Below are positions 40,519 through 50,123 of a stretch of 64,000 nucleotides of DNA, piece by piece. The stretch's first letter is position 1; every line of letters starts with the position of its first letter. A model generated the notes under the pieces. It was not told the DNA's origin and did not search any database. It saw only the letters and a list, made by a program, of their open reading frames with translations. Source of the stretch: Hymenobacter jeollabukensis (GTDB lineage Bacteria > Bacteroidota > Bacteroidia > Cytophagales > Hymenobacteraceae); the NCBI RefSeq assembly GCF_005771675.1, contig NZ_VAJM01000014.1, forward strand, positions 1 to 64,000, given 5' to 3'. A program made the position numbers and the translations under genes.

Positions 40519-41955
40519 CTACTTGCCCACCACCTTGAACAGCTGCCCGGCCGTGAGCTTGTCGGTGGTTTTCATGCCGTTGAGGATGGCCATTTCCTCG
40601 TAGCGCTTGCTCGGCACGCCGTTGGCGGCCAGGGCCGTGGCCAGGGTCTGGCCGCCTTTGGCCGTCTTGATGCGCACGCGCTCGGGCTGGCGGTTGAGCT
40701 TGTCGGCAGCGGTGAGGCGCTGGAAGCCCTGGGCCGTGCGCTGAAACTGCGGGGCGTAGGTATTGAAGGCGGCGGGCGAGGTCAGGCCGACGAGGGCGTA
40801 GATGGTCTGCCCGTCCTGGATGAGGTAGCTCAGGGTGCGGGCCGTGATGCCCTGCTGGCCGGTTTGCTGGTCCTGGCCCACCTGGTCGCCCTGGATGGCC
40901 ACGGCGGGGAAGCTGTTGATGGTGGTCTTGCTGGCCTGAGCGTTCTGCAGGTTCAGCTGCTGGGCCAGGGCCTGGGCGGTTTCGTCGAGGCTTTTGTTGC
41001 CGGCGGGCAGCAGCACGATGATGGCTTTGCCGTTGGGCTCGGCCATCTGAAACTGCGAGGGCGAGTTCTGGCTCTGCCAGCCCGAGGGAATCGGGAACTG
41101 AAACTTCAGGTCAGGATGGTAAAACACGCTGTTTTCCACGAACCCTTCGCGCGGGTTGTCGCCGTAGGCCAGGCCTTCGAGCAGGCGCAGGTACTGGTCG
41201 CGGTTGACGGCCAGCTGCTTGCCGGCCTGCTGCTCGGCCTGCACGGCCAGCTTTTTCACGTTCTGGTAGCGGTCGGCGGAGTTGGGGTGGGTGCTCAGGA
41301 ACGAGGGCACGCCGGCGGCGCCGCTCTGCTGCTCGGTGCGCTGCAGGGTGAGGAAGAAGTCGGCCATCGAGGCCGGGTCGTAGCCGATTTTGCTGGAGTA
41401 CTTCACCCCCAGCTGATCCGACTCGTTTTCGGCGTCGCGGCCGTACTTGAGCAGGCCCAGGCCGGCTACCTGCGAGAGCGGCTCGGCAATGGAGGCTACG
41501 CGCTTGGAGAGAATGGAGCCGAGCAGAATGGCGCCGGTGGTGACGGCGGAGCGCGTCTGCTGCTTCTGGCTGTGGCGGGCGGTGATGTGGCCGATTTCGT
41601 GGCCGAGCACCCCGCTGAACTGGGCTTCGTTGTTGAAGTAGGCCAGAATGCCGCGGGTAAAGTACACGTGGCCGTCGGGCGTGGCAAAGGCGTTGATGAT
41701 GGGCGAATCGACCACGGTAAAGCCTTTCACGTCGGCGGGGCGGTCGGAAATGCGGCCCATCTGCATGCCTTTCTGGTCGATGTAGCTCTGCAGCTTGGCG
41801 TTGTTGAGCAGGCCGAACTGGGCAATGACCTGCGGATCGGGCTCGGCGCCCTGCACGGGCAGGGCGGCGGCAGTAGCGGCGGGCTTGACGACTTCAGCGG
41901 CCGGCAACAACGCCAGCAGGGCGGCGGAAAGGGCGGAAGCAAGGGTTGGGAGCAT
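40519..41955 (-). CDS. secreted M48 family zinc metalloprotease (BepA-like)
   Basis: Encodes 478 residues with an N-terminal signal peptide (LASALSAALLALLPAAEV). Zinc motif HEIGH at 119-123, third ligand in GRDAENESDQLG (about 175), then STHPNSADRYQNV. After the peptidase domain comes an all-beta middle region (about 270-420). The C-terminal 50 residues look LysM-like (GQTLATALAANGVPSKR, ILNGMKTTDKLTAGQ), which suggests binding to peptidoglycan. Probable role: periplasmic protein quality control. Same strand as the antiporter gene, 64 bp downstream of it. Confidence 0.92.
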   Translation of the reverse strand: MLPTLASALSAALLALLPAAEVVKPAATAAALPVQGAEPDPQVIAQFGLLNNAKLQSYIDQKGMQMGRISDRPADVKGFTVVDSPIINAFATPDGHVYFTRGILAYFNNEAQFSGVLGHEIGHITARHSQKQQTRSAVTTGAILLGSILSKRVASIAEPLSQVAGLGLLKYGRDAENESDQLGVKYSSKIGYDPASMADFFLTLQRTEQQSGAAGVPSFLSTHPNSADRYQNVKKLAVQAEQQAGKQLAVNRDQYLRLLEGLAYGDNPREGFVENSVFYHPDLKFQFPIPSGWQSQNSPSQFQMAEPNGKAIIVLLPAGNKSLDETAQALAQQLNLQNAQASKTTINSFPAVAIQGDQVGQDQQTGQQGITARTLSYLIQDGQTIYALVGLTSPAAFNTYAPQFQRTAQGFQRLTAADKLNRQPERVRIKTAKGGQTLATALAANGVPSKRYEEMAILNGMKTTDKLTAGQLFKVVGK

Positions 41956-42019
41956 GGGCGTGGGGAGGGAAAGGAGGCTGGACAGCTAACGCGCTTGCAA
42001 CGAACGTACCAAGCCAAGG

Positions 42020-43336
42020 TTACGGCTGCCGTCCTTGCTCAGCAGCGGCGGCCTGATCGGCGGCTTCCCCTTCCCGCATGTGCTCCTCTTCGCGCTCGGC
42101 GGCGGTGGGCCGGCCGGAGCGGCGGTCGAGCCAGTCCATGACCGGGGTGGCCAGGGCGCCGTGCAGGATAATGGAGGTGAGGACGGTGAAGCCGGTAATG
42201 GCCCATAGCTGGCGGGCATCGGGGAAGAAATGCTCGTTGAGGGCGTAGGCCAGGTAGAAAAACGAGCCGATGCCGCGGATGCCGAAAAAGGAAATGACCA
42301 GCCGCTCGGGCCAGCTGAGGTGGCTGCGCCCCAGCGTGAGGATGCCCCCGACGGGCCGCAGCACCAGCAGCAGAAACAGCCCCAGCGCCGCCCCGCCGAG
42401 GGTGAGCGGGGCCAGCAGCCCGCGCACCAGCGCCCCACCGAACAAAATCAGGATGACGACGATAAGCAGGCGCTCCAGCTGATCGGTAAACTCGTGCATC
42501 TCGGTGTGGTACTCGTGGCTGCGCTCGTGGGCGCGCAGCGTGACGGCGGCCACGAACACGGCCAGAAAGCCGTAGCCGTGCAGCAGCTCGGTAGCGCCGT
42601 AGGCCGTGAGCGTGACGGCCAGGGCCACGAAGCCGTAGGCCTCGGGGTTGATGCGGATGCGGTGCGGCAGATCGAAGATCAGGAAGGACAGTACTTTGCC
42701 CGCCAGCCAGCCGGCCAGCACGCCCATAGCGGTGCGGTAGAGCACGTCCTGCAGGGCCCACTGCGTGAGCCGGGCCGTGAGGGAAGCGGCTAGGGGCAGC
42801 AGGGCCACGGCCAGGTGCACGAAGGGAAACGCGAGGCCGTCGTTGAGGCCGGCCTCGCCGGTGAGGGCAAAGCGCACGTTGTCTTCGCCGCCTTCGCCGG
42901 GCTTGCCCACCTGCACGTCGCCGGCCAGCACGGGGTCGGTGGGGGCCAGGGTGCCGGCCAGCAGCACGGCCGAGGCCAGGGTGAGGCCCGCCAGGTAGTG
43001 CGCCGCAGCCACGAAGCCGGCAATGGTGACGACCATCAGGATGAGCACCAGCCGCAGCGGGGCGCGCCAGCGGTGCAGGGAAAACTTCCGATCGATTTTC
43101 AGGCCGGTGCCGGTGAGGGCCACCGTGACGCAGAGCTCGGTGAGGTGGGTGGCAAAGGCGGAGTGGCGAACCGGGTCGGGGTCGGGCAGACCGAGGGGCA
43201 GCGAAAACACGGCCGCGCCCAGCCCCACGAACAGGATGGGGTACGAGAGCGGGTATTTGCGCAGCAACGACGGCAGCCAGGCCACAGCCAGAATGGCCAC
43301 GCCCAGCACCACCAGGAGCAGATTGTAGAACGGCAT
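42020..43336 (-). CDS. CPA1-type Na+/H+ (cation:proton) antiporter
   Basis: Encodes 438 residues with about 12 membrane segments. LAGTLAPTDPVLAGDVQVG contains the TDPV motif of this family, and ALTGEAGLNDGLAFPFV carries the conserved Asn-Asp pair. FFGIRGIGSFFYL is also typical. It exchanges Na+ or K+ for H+ across the inner membrane. The C-terminal 35 residues are acidic and hydrophilic. It is upstream of the M48 gene on the same strand. Confidence 0.92.
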   Translation of the reverse strand: MPFYNLLLVVLGVAILAVAWLPSLLRKYPLSYPILFVGLGAAVFSLPLGLPDPDPVRHSAFATHLTELCVTVALTGTGLKIDRKFSLHRWRAPLRLVLILMVVTIAGFVAAAHYLAGLTLASAVLLAGTLAPTDPVLAGDVQVGKPGEGGEDNVRFALTGEAGLNDGLAFPFVHLAVALLPLAASLTARLTQWALQDVLYRTAMGVLAGWLAGKVLSFLIFDLPHRIRINPEAYGFVALAVTLTAYGATELLHGYGFLAVFVAAVTLRAHERSHEYHTEMHEFTDQLERLLIVVILILFGGALVRGLLAPLTLGGAALGLFLLLVLRPVGGILTLGRSHLSWPERLVISFFGIRGIGSFFYLAYALNEHFFPDARQLWAITGFTVLTSIILHGALATPVMDWLDRRSGRPTAAEREEEHMREGEAADQAAAAEQGRQP

Positions 43337-43948
43337 GCGGCAACGGGGGCGGTGTGGCTTGGGCTTACGCAGCGTCCGGATGGTGGGATATCACGCGGCA
43401 TTGATTCAGCCCCAGGCCAGGCCGGCTGACCTTCTTGCTTTCGTGCAATAATCAGGTGGCAGCGGACCGTCCTGTAGCCGGTGGTTTGGATATAGGCACC
43501 ATATAGGCACTCCGAACTCAGGGCTAAGGCAGCGCAGCGGGAAAGTGCTATTGGGCCGTATCATTCGGCCGCTGACTGCCGGCTGGTAAAAGAGTACCGG
43601 CCTTGGGATATACCCGGAGCAAGTACCGGGTACGGCCGCAGGCGGTGGGGCCCGGCCCCGCAAACGTTTCCGTAGATAAACCGGCTGGCAGGCTGGCATA
43701 TGCCGGGCCGGGCGGGCCATATTTGACTACCCGCTCCCTGTGGTCGGGCGGGCGCTGCGGCGCCGCGCCGGGCCGCTGCGGCACCGGTCGGTTTCGGCCG
43801 GGGTGCCCCTCTCCTTTTCTGCTGCTTTCGTGTCGCCGGTGCGCCCTGTGCCCGGGCGCATGGCCGTGCCTTGCCCGGCCGCTTGCCGCAGCTGCCGGCG
43901 CCGGCCGGTTTTGCCTCCGCTCCTACTCAACCTAACCCCTTCCCACCC
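43337..43948. other. 612-bp divergent intergenic region
   Basis: Between the antiporter (-) and the giant glycosidase (+). Open frames here are G+C-driven shadows with no family resemblance. A short direct repeat (ATATAGGCAC at 43491 and 43502 vicinity) is present. I cannot point to a convincing -33/-7 pair, tRNA or riboswitch. The length suggests complex regulation of the secreted enzyme or lost sequence. Confidence 0.5.
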
Positions 43949-46900
43949 ATGAAGAGACTCCTACTGCTCTTCGCTCTGGGCTGGCTGGCCACCGCGGCCG
44001 GCTACGCGCAGCGCATCTCCCCTTACATCGCCGGGCAGAACGCCTGGCTGCCCAAGGGCTACGGCGGTGCCGTCTACAACGGGCAGCTCGACCAGCTCTG
44101 GCCGGTGGTCCGCAAGTCCAAGGTGCAGATGGTGCGCATCGGCGGCAACGGCGTGGAGTTCAACATGCCCACGCCGGCCGAGTACCTGGCGCTGATCGAC
44201 TCCATCCGGGGCATCGGGGCCGAGCCCATGGTGCAGGTGAGCCAGGGCCGCGGCAAGTACACCGCCCAGCAGGCAGCGGCCGTGGTCGACTACGTGAACC
44301 GGCAGATGGGGCGCGGCGTGAAGTACTGGATTATCGGCAACGAGCCCAACCTGGCCGGCTCGCACACCACCGTGAGCGTGGCGGGCGTGGAGGCCTACAT
44401 CAAAAGCTGGGCCTCGGCCATGAAGCAGGTGGACCCGGGCATCCTCATCGTGGGGCCGGAAACCTCGTTTTACGACACCAGCTACCTGAACCCACTCATC
44501 GGCGGGGCCAACGACATTACCGGGCAGGACGCCAACGGCAACTACTACGTCGACATCGTCACCTTCCACTCCTACCCCTTCAGCGGCACCCAGACGCGCA
44601 GCCAGGTGCTGAACGCGGCGGGCACGATTTCGGGCAACGTGGACCGGCTGCTGACCCTGATGAGCGCGGCCAACGCCCTGCACAACCGCACCGGCGCGCA
44701 CGCCCTGCAGTGGGCCGTGACGGAGTTTAACCTCGACTACAAAAACCCCACGGACAACGGCGTGGCCGGGCTGGGCGTGCACGGCTTCCTAAACGGGCAG
44801 TACTGGGCCGAAGTATTCGGCGTGGGCATGCAGAAGGGCGCCGTGACGATGATGCCCTGGTCGATTCACGAGGGCAACGGCGCCCGCGGCGAGGGTGATT
44901 TGGGCTACCTCGACGGCTCGGGCGCCGGCATCAAACCCCGCTCGGCCTACTACCACGAAATGCTGGTGGCCGAGAACCTGCGCGGCACCTTCCTGCCGGC
45001 CACCGACAACCAGGCCGAGGTATCGGTGCTGGGCAGCCGGCACGGCGACACCACGGCGGTGCTGGTGCTCAACAAAAGCAACACGACCGACTTCGACTTC
45101 ACCGTGCAGCTGTCGGGGGCCGCGGTGCCGGGCGCGGCGCCGCTGAAAATCAACGTACCGGCCGGTATCGGGGCCAGCTACTCGGATAAGATCTACGGGC
45201 AGTCGACGCTGGTGCTGCTCTTCGACGGGCAGGGCCAGCTGACGCGCAAAATCGTGTATTCGCTGCAGCACGCGGCCAATACCCTGCCGCCGACCTACCT
45301 GCGGCCGGGCCAGCAGGTGACGCTGGCGGCCTTCGCGGCCGACAAAACCTTTACCTGCGTGGCGCCCGAGCAGGTGACGTACTCGGCCTCCGTATTGGGC
45401 ACCTACAGCGCGCTGAGCTGGAACTTCGGTGCCGACGCGACGCCGGCCACGGCTACCGGTATCGGCCCCTTCGCGGTGAGCTACGCCACGGCGGGCCCGA
45501 AATCGGTGACCATGACCCTGCAGAACGCCGATACGACCATCGTGGTGAGCAAGCCCGACTACGTGCAGGCCAGCGCCTGCGTGCGCACGCCCTTCGCGGG
45601 CACGGCGCCGGTGGTGCCGGGCGTGATTAAGGCGGTGGAATTCGACAACGGCGGGCAGAACGTGGCTTACTACGACTCGGACGCGGCCAACCGCGGCGCG
45701 GCGCTGAACCCCAACGTGCCCCGGCCCACTGAGTCGGTGGACACGGAACTGGGCGACGGCGGCATCGGCAACATCGGCTACTCGGCCTCGGGCGAGTGGC
45801 TGAAGTACACGGTGAACGTGCAGCGCACCGGCCTCTACAAGCTCACGGTGCGGGTGGCGGCCTCGGCGGCCGGCGGCTCGCTGCGCCTCTGGGCCGACGG
45901 CGTCGACAAAACCGGCGTCATCACCGTGCCGGTGACGGGCGGCTTCGGGGTGTACCAGGACCTGGTCATCAGCAACGTGTACCTGGAGGCCAACCCGGCG
46001 GCCACGCTGAAGTTTGACCTGGTGACCAGCTCGTTTAACTTCTCCAAGCTCAGCTTCGAGGAGCAGGCCCCGGCCGGCATCGTGGTGAACCGGATCTACA
46101 ACGCCAGCTCCACGCCCGACGGGATGTCGGACGCGGTGGAGCTGCTGGTGACCAAGGACCACCAGGATTTGCGCGGGCTCATTGTGAAGGACTTCGAAAC
46201 CAACCTGACCTCGGATGCGGGCGGCAAGTACCAATTCAAGGATCAGGCCCTGTGGAAGGACGTGCGCATCGGCACGACCATCGTGCTGCGGCGGCTGGCT
46301 GCGGGCATTACGGGCTACGCCGAGGACCTGGATGCGGCCGACTACAAGCTGGATCTGCTGCTGGAAAACGGCACCTACCTCACGAACCTGGCGCCCGGCA
46401 ACAGCTTCAACCTGACCAACACCGACATGGTGCTGCTCAAGACCGGCGCGGCGGCCGGCACGGCGGGGGCGGTGCACGCCTTTGCCACGGGCAGCTCGAA
46501 CACGGCCTTGTTCAACGCCGTGACCTCGCCCAAGCTGGTGTCGGCCTCGATTACCAACACCGGCGCGTTTCAGTACCCGCTCAGCGCCACGCAGACCGGG
46601 GCCGACTACGACGGGGTGAAGGCCCAGCCCTCGACCGACGCCAACCGCAACTGGGGCAACGGCTACGGCGCCGCTAACATTGCCTACATCCAGAGTTTGC
46701 GCAACGCGGCCTTCACGCCCCCGGGCATCGTGGTGAACCGCGTCTACAACGGCTCGAACGACGGCGTGGGCACCTCCGACGCGGTGGAGCTGCTCGTAAC
46801 CCAGGACCACTACGACGCCCGCAACCTGGTGGTGAAGGACTTCGAAACGAACAACACGGCCGACAACGGCGGCAAGTACCGTCTGAACAACGTGGCTTTC

Positions 46901-49081
46901 TGGCAGGACCTGCGCCAAGGCACCACCATCGTGCTGCGCCGCCTCAGCTCCGGCATTGCGGGCTACCAGCAGGACACGGACGCGTCGGATTTCACGCTGG
47001 ATATGCTGCTGGAAAACACCGGCTACCTGACCAACCTGGCCACGGGCAACTCCTTCAACATCACGCAGTACGACATGGTGCTGCTCAAGACCGGCACGGC
47101 CGCCGGGGTGAGCGGGGCCATCCACGCCTTTGCCACCAAGGGCGGCGGCTCCAACGGGGTGCCCTCGGCCCTGTTCAATTCGGTGGTGGCGCCCAAGCTG
47201 ACCTCGCCCGACGGCACCGACGCGGGCGGCGGCACTTTCCACTACCCGCTCAACCCCGAGCAGCAGCTCACCGATTACGCCGGGGCCAAGGGCGCGCTGT
47301 CGAAGAGCACCGCCCTCAACTGGGGCTACGGCTTCGGCGCGGCTAACGTGGCCTACATCCAGAGCCTGCGCAACGCCGCGCTGCCCGCCCCCACGGCCCT
47401 GACGGCCACGACCAGCGGCAACCGCGTGACGCTGAGCTGGACCGACAACGCCACTGACGAAACCGGCTACGAAGTGCAGCGCAGCCTCGACGGCGTGAGC
47501 TACGCCGCCCTGACCACCGTGGGCACCGACGCCAGCCGCTTCGTGGACAGCTGCCGCAGCTACGCCACCCGCTACTACTACCGCGTGCGCACCACCGGCC
47601 AGGACCTAGCCTCGGCCTTCGCGCCGGCCGCGAGCGTGCTGACCGACGCCCGCCCGGCCATCGTGCTGCCGGCCCTGCGCGGGGAGTGCAGCGTGACAGC
47701 CTCGGCTCCGACTACCGCCGACCTCTGCGGCGGCACCGTGGCGGCCACCACCGCCGACCCGACCAGCTACGCCGCCCAGGGCAGCTACGGCATCACGTGG
47801 AGCTTTGCCTTCGCCGATGGCAGCACGGCCACGGCCACCCAGCAGGTGCTGGTGCAGGACCAGACCGCGCCCACCGTGCGCACCCGCAACCTCACCGTAC
47901 AGCTCGACGCCAACGGCCAGGCCAGCATCACGGCGGCTGATATCGACAACGGTTCTGCTGACGCCTGCGGCCTTCAGGCCCTGGCGCTAAGCCAGACGAC
48001 CTTCGACTGCAGTCACGTGGGGCCGAACCCGGTGACGCTGACCGTGACGGACGTGAACGGCAACGTAGCCACGGCCGACGCGGTGGTGCTGGTGGAAGAC
48101 CACGTTGCCCCGACCGTAGCCACCCGCAACATCTCGGTGACGCTGGCCGGCGGCGCGGCTAGCATCACCGCCGCCGACGTGGACAACGGCTCGGCCGACG
48201 CCTGCGGTATTCAGGCGCTAGCGCTGAACCGCAGCCGCTTCGACTGCTCGAACCTGGGTCCGAACGTGGTGACGCTGACGGTTACCGACCGCCACGGCAA
48301 CGCGGCCTCTGCCCCGGCCACGGTGACGGTTATCGGCGCGGTGCCGGCCCCGGCCATTGCCCTGAGCCGCACCGACAACACCTTCACCGGCCTGCCCGCC
48401 AATACCCTGGCCCTGGGCTACGGCGCGCAGCGCCTGACGCTGGCTGCTACCAACGGCACCTCTGCCGCCGGGGCCACCAGCTACGCCTGGACACCGGCCG
48501 CCGGGCTGAGCAGCGTCACGGCCGCCAGCCCCATCTTCACCCCGACGACGGCCGGCAGCTACACTTTCACCGTCACGGCCACCAACGAGTTCGGCTGCGT
48601 GGGCACGGCCTCGGTCACCATCGACGTCATCGACGCGCGCTGCGGCAACAGGAACGATAAGGTATTGGTGTGCCACCACGGCAACCTGCTTTGCATTTCG
48701 GCCAATGCCGTGGCCACGCACCTCGCCCAGCACGGCGACCAGCTCGGCGGCTGCGCCACGGCCGCCCGCGGCACGACGGGCAGCCAGCCGGCAGTAGTGG
48801 CAGCAGTGGCAGCAGCTGTGGGCAGCGAATTTGAGGCCTTCCCGAACCCGTTTGCCGGCCTCACCACGCTGCGCTTCCGCCCCGTCGCCTCGGGTGCCGC
48901 GCAGCTGCACATCTACAACGCCCTGGGCCAGCTGGTGACCACGCTGTACGACGCCCCGGCCGAAGCCGGCCGCGCTTACGAGGTGACGCTGGACGGCGGC
49001 CCGCTGCGTGCCGGGGTGTATACCTGCCGCCTGCTGAGCGGCGGCCAAGTGGAAACCCGGCGCGTGGTGCTGGTGAAATAA
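43949..49081 (+). CDS. giant multidomain secreted glycoside hydrolase with T9SS tail
   Basis: Encodes 1710 residues. Signal peptide (LLLLFALGWLATAAGYAQ), then a clan-A-like TIM barrel (about 25-400) with the acid/base Glu in WIIGNEPNL and a probable nucleophile in WAVTEFNLDY; the exact GH family is unclear (GH39/44/51-like). Next an Ig-like part, a CBM6-like module (about 560-705; YYDSDAANRG, GEWLKYTVNV), two similar lamin-tail-like domains (709-924 and 925-1146), an FN3 domain (about 1147-1245), two HYR-like repeats, a PKD-like domain, a Cys/His motif (KVLVCHHGNLLCISANAV) and a type A T9SS domain (FPNPFAGLTTLRF to RRVVLVK). It should attack plant or algal polysaccharide outside the cell. Confidence 0.88.
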   Translation: MKRLLLLFALGWLATAAGYAQRISPYIAGQNAWLPKGYGGAVYNGQLDQLWPVVRKSKVQMVRIGGNGVEFNMPTPAEYLALIDSIRGIGAEPMVQVSQGRGKYTAQQAAAVVDYVNRQMGRGVKYWIIGNEPNLAGSHTTVSVAGVEAYIKSWASAMKQVDPGILIVGPETSFYDTSYLNPLIGGANDITGQDANGNYYVDIVTFHSYPFSGTQTRSQVLNAAGTISGNVDRLLTLMSAANALHNRTGAHALQWAVTEFNLDYKNPTDNGVAGLGVHGFLNGQYWAEVFGVGMQKGAVTMMPWSIHEGNGARGEGDLGYLDGSGAGIKPRSAYYHEMLVAENLRGTFLPATDNQAEVSVLGSRHGDTTAVLVLNKSNTTDFDFTVQLSGAAVPGAAPLKINVPAGIGASYSDKIYGQSTLVLLFDGQGQLTRKIVYSLQHAANTLPPTYLRPGQQVTLAAFAADKTFTCVAPEQVTYSASVLGTYSALSWNFGADATPATATGIGPFAVSYATAGPKSVTMTLQNADTTIVVSKPDYVQASACVRTPFAGTAPVVPGVIKAVEFDNGGQNVAYYDSDAANRGAALNPNVPRPTESVDTELGDGGIGNIGYSASGEWLKYTVNVQRTGLYKLTVRVAASAAGGSLRLWADGVDKTGVITVPVTGGFGVYQDLVISNVYLEANPAATLKFDLVTSSFNFSKLSFEEQAPAGIVVNRIYNASSTPDGMSDAVELLVTKDHQDLRGLIVKDFETNLTSDAGGKYQFKDQALWKDVRIGTTIVLRRLAAGITGYAEDLDAADYKLDLLLENGTYLTNLAPGNSFNLTNTDMVLLKTGAAAGTAGAVHAFATGSSNTALFNAVTSPKLVSASITNTGAFQYPLSATQTGADYDGVKAQPSTDANRNWGNGYGAANIAYIQSLRNAAFTPPGIVVNRVYNGSNDGVGTSDAVELLVTQDHYDARNLVVKDFETNNTADNGGKYRLNNVAFWQDLRQGTTIVLRRLSSGIAGYQQDTDASDFTLDMLLENTGYLTNLATGNSFNITQYDMVLLKTGTAAGVSGAIHAFATKGGGSNGVPSALFNSVVAPKLTSPDGTDAGGGTFHYPLNPEQQLTDYAGAKGALSKSTALNWGYGFGAANVAYIQSLRNAALPAPTALTATTSGNRVTLSWTDNATDETGYEVQRSLDGVSYAALTTVGTDASRFVDSCRSYATRYYYRVRTTGQDLASAFAPAASVLTDARPAIVLPALRGECSVTASAPTTADLCGGTVAATTADPTSYAAQGSYGITWSFAFADGSTATATQQVLVQDQTAPTVRTRNLTVQLDANGQASITAADIDNGSADACGLQALALSQTTFDCSHVGPNPVTLTVTDVNGNVATADAVVLVEDHVAPTVATRNISVTLAGGAASITAADVDNGSADACGIQALALNRSRFDCSNLGPNVVTLTVTDRHGNAASAPATVTVIGAVPAPAIALSRTDNTFTGLPANTLALGYGAQRLTLAATNGTSAAGATSYAWTPAAGLSSVTAASPIFTPTTAGSYTFTVTATNEFGCVGTASVTIDVIDARCGNRNDKVLVCHHGNLLCISANAVATHLAQHGDQLGGCATAARGTTGSQPAVVAAVAAAVGSEFEAFPNPFAGLTTLRFRPVASGAAQLHIYNALGQLVTTLYDAPAEAGRAYEVTLDGGPLRAGVYTCRLLSGGQVETRRVVLVK
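46076..47388 (+). repeat. two tandem ~216-residue domain repeats inside the giant glycosidase
   Basis: Both units begin GIVVNR(I/V)YN and share DAVELLVT.DH, VKDFETN, GTTIVLRRL, YLTNLA.GNSFN and MVLLKTG, and end in AYIQSLRNAA. The first starts near 46076, the second near 46724. Protein identity is high, so this is an internal duplication; the fold resembles lamin-tail domains. Confidence 0.85.
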
Positions 49082-49149
49082 GTACCTTGGGTTTATGGTC
49101 AGATACATAACCACCACGGCGGAGAAGTAGGTACCAACCTACACTCCGC

Positions 49150-49371
49150 ATGAAGCGACCCAAAAAACGCTGGGCCTGGAAAGCCCGGCACAAATGCCCA
49201 AACTTCAAGAACTACTGGCAACGAGGGGACGATGTGGGCTGGGTGCACCGCGAGGAAGAAAACCGCCACCGCACTCTGACGCGCAAAGCCCTGTACCGCA
49301 TTGGGCAGGGTGCAGACGAAAGCCACGTAGTTTTTCCTTACTATCACCACCATTGCATCATCTGGTGGTAA
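49150..49371 (+). CDS. small basic protein, unknown function
   Basis: Encodes 73 residues rich in Lys, Arg, His and Trp (MKRPKKRWAWKARHKCP; ESHVVFPYYHHHCIIWW). Two Cys and a run of His at the C-terminus could bind metal. No signal peptide. It has its own terminator (49377-49405), which supports a real gene, but I know no family. It lies 68 bp after the giant glycosidase. Confidence 0.5.
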   Translation: MKRPKKRWAWKARHKCPNFKNYWQRGDDVGWVHREEENRHRTLTRKALYRIGQGADESHVVFPYYHHHCIIWW

Positions 49372-49376
49372 CTGCG

Positions 49377-49405
49377 AAAAAGCCCCGGCCCGCGCCGGGG
49401 CTTTT
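49377..49405 (+). terminator. terminator with T7 tail
   Basis: 12-bp perfect stem AAAAGCCCCGGC / GCCGGGGCTTTT followed by further T. Confidence 0.85.
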
Positions 49406-49446
49406 TTTGTGCGGGGCGCCGGCTTTTGCTGACCTTTGCCGTTCGC

Positions 49447-49992
49447 ATGGACATTCAGCCCCTACTTGACCACTTCAACCAGCTCAGCGCCGAGGAGCAA
49501 ACCAAGGAAGTGTACGCCCATTTCGGCCTGGCCGTGTACTTCGGGCAAGCCCTGGAGCAGCAGCTGGCCAACATGCTCATCTTCGACCAGCTCTTCCAGG
49601 TGAAGCCCGCGACGCCGGCCGAATACACCGCCATTTTCGAGGAGCACGCCGCGGCCGGCAAGCCCGCCGACATCCTGGCCGTGGCCGCCCAGCTGGCCTA
49701 CCAGCTCAGCGACGAGGACCGCGACGAGCTGCGGCGCCTGCTGGTGTCGCGCCGTTTCCTGGCCGATTCCTACTTTAAGGTGCACGCCCAACGGCTATTG
49801 CAGCCCGAGCTGAAAAGCCAGATTGTGGCCGATTTCGTGGGCTTCCAAAACCGCTGCCGCCAGCTGCACGGCCAGCTGCAGCAATACCAGCAGCAGTACG
49901 TGCAGCGCACCAGCGTGGACCCCGAGCTGCTGCAGCAAACCTGGGCCACCGTGGTGCGCGACGCCCAGCGCACCCTCAGCGCCATGGCCTAA
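49447..49992 (+). CDS. helical protein of unknown function
   Basis: Encodes 181 residues from the ATG at 49447 (MDIQPLLDHFNQLSAEEQ). It appears all-helical, with no signal peptide and no enzyme motif. YAHFGLAVYFGQALEQQLANML is reminiscent of small bacterial helical families, and the Gln-rich CRQLHGQLQQYQQQY part may be a coiled coil. A GACCTTTG sequence at 49431-49438, close to a -7 box, precedes it. Function unknown. Confidence 0.72.
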   Translation: MDIQPLLDHFNQLSAEEQTKEVYAHFGLAVYFGQALEQQLANMLIFDQLFQVKPATPAEYTAIFEEHAAAGKPADILAVAAQLAYQLSDEDRDELRRLLVSRRFLADSYFKVHAQRLLQPELKSQIVADFVGFQNRCRQLHGQLQQYQQQYVQRTSVDPELLQQTWATVVRDAQRTLSAMA

Positions 49993-50123
49993 GGCTTGGC
50001 CGCCAGGTCGGACCAGCGGCGGCGCTTCTTCATGCGAAGTCCACCCGCGCCGGCGTAAGCTGCTCCCGCGCTGCCTTGGCAGCAGATTTTCAACCTCGCT
50101 TTACCGTTTTCCTTCCACCACGC

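Noticed and set aside
43603-43935. 110-residue plus-strand frame upstream of the giant hydrolase
   Set aside because: Composition is Arg/Pro/Cys-rich as in random G+C-rich DNA, without a signal peptide or conserved motif; the real start is the ATG at 43949 with a clear signal peptide.
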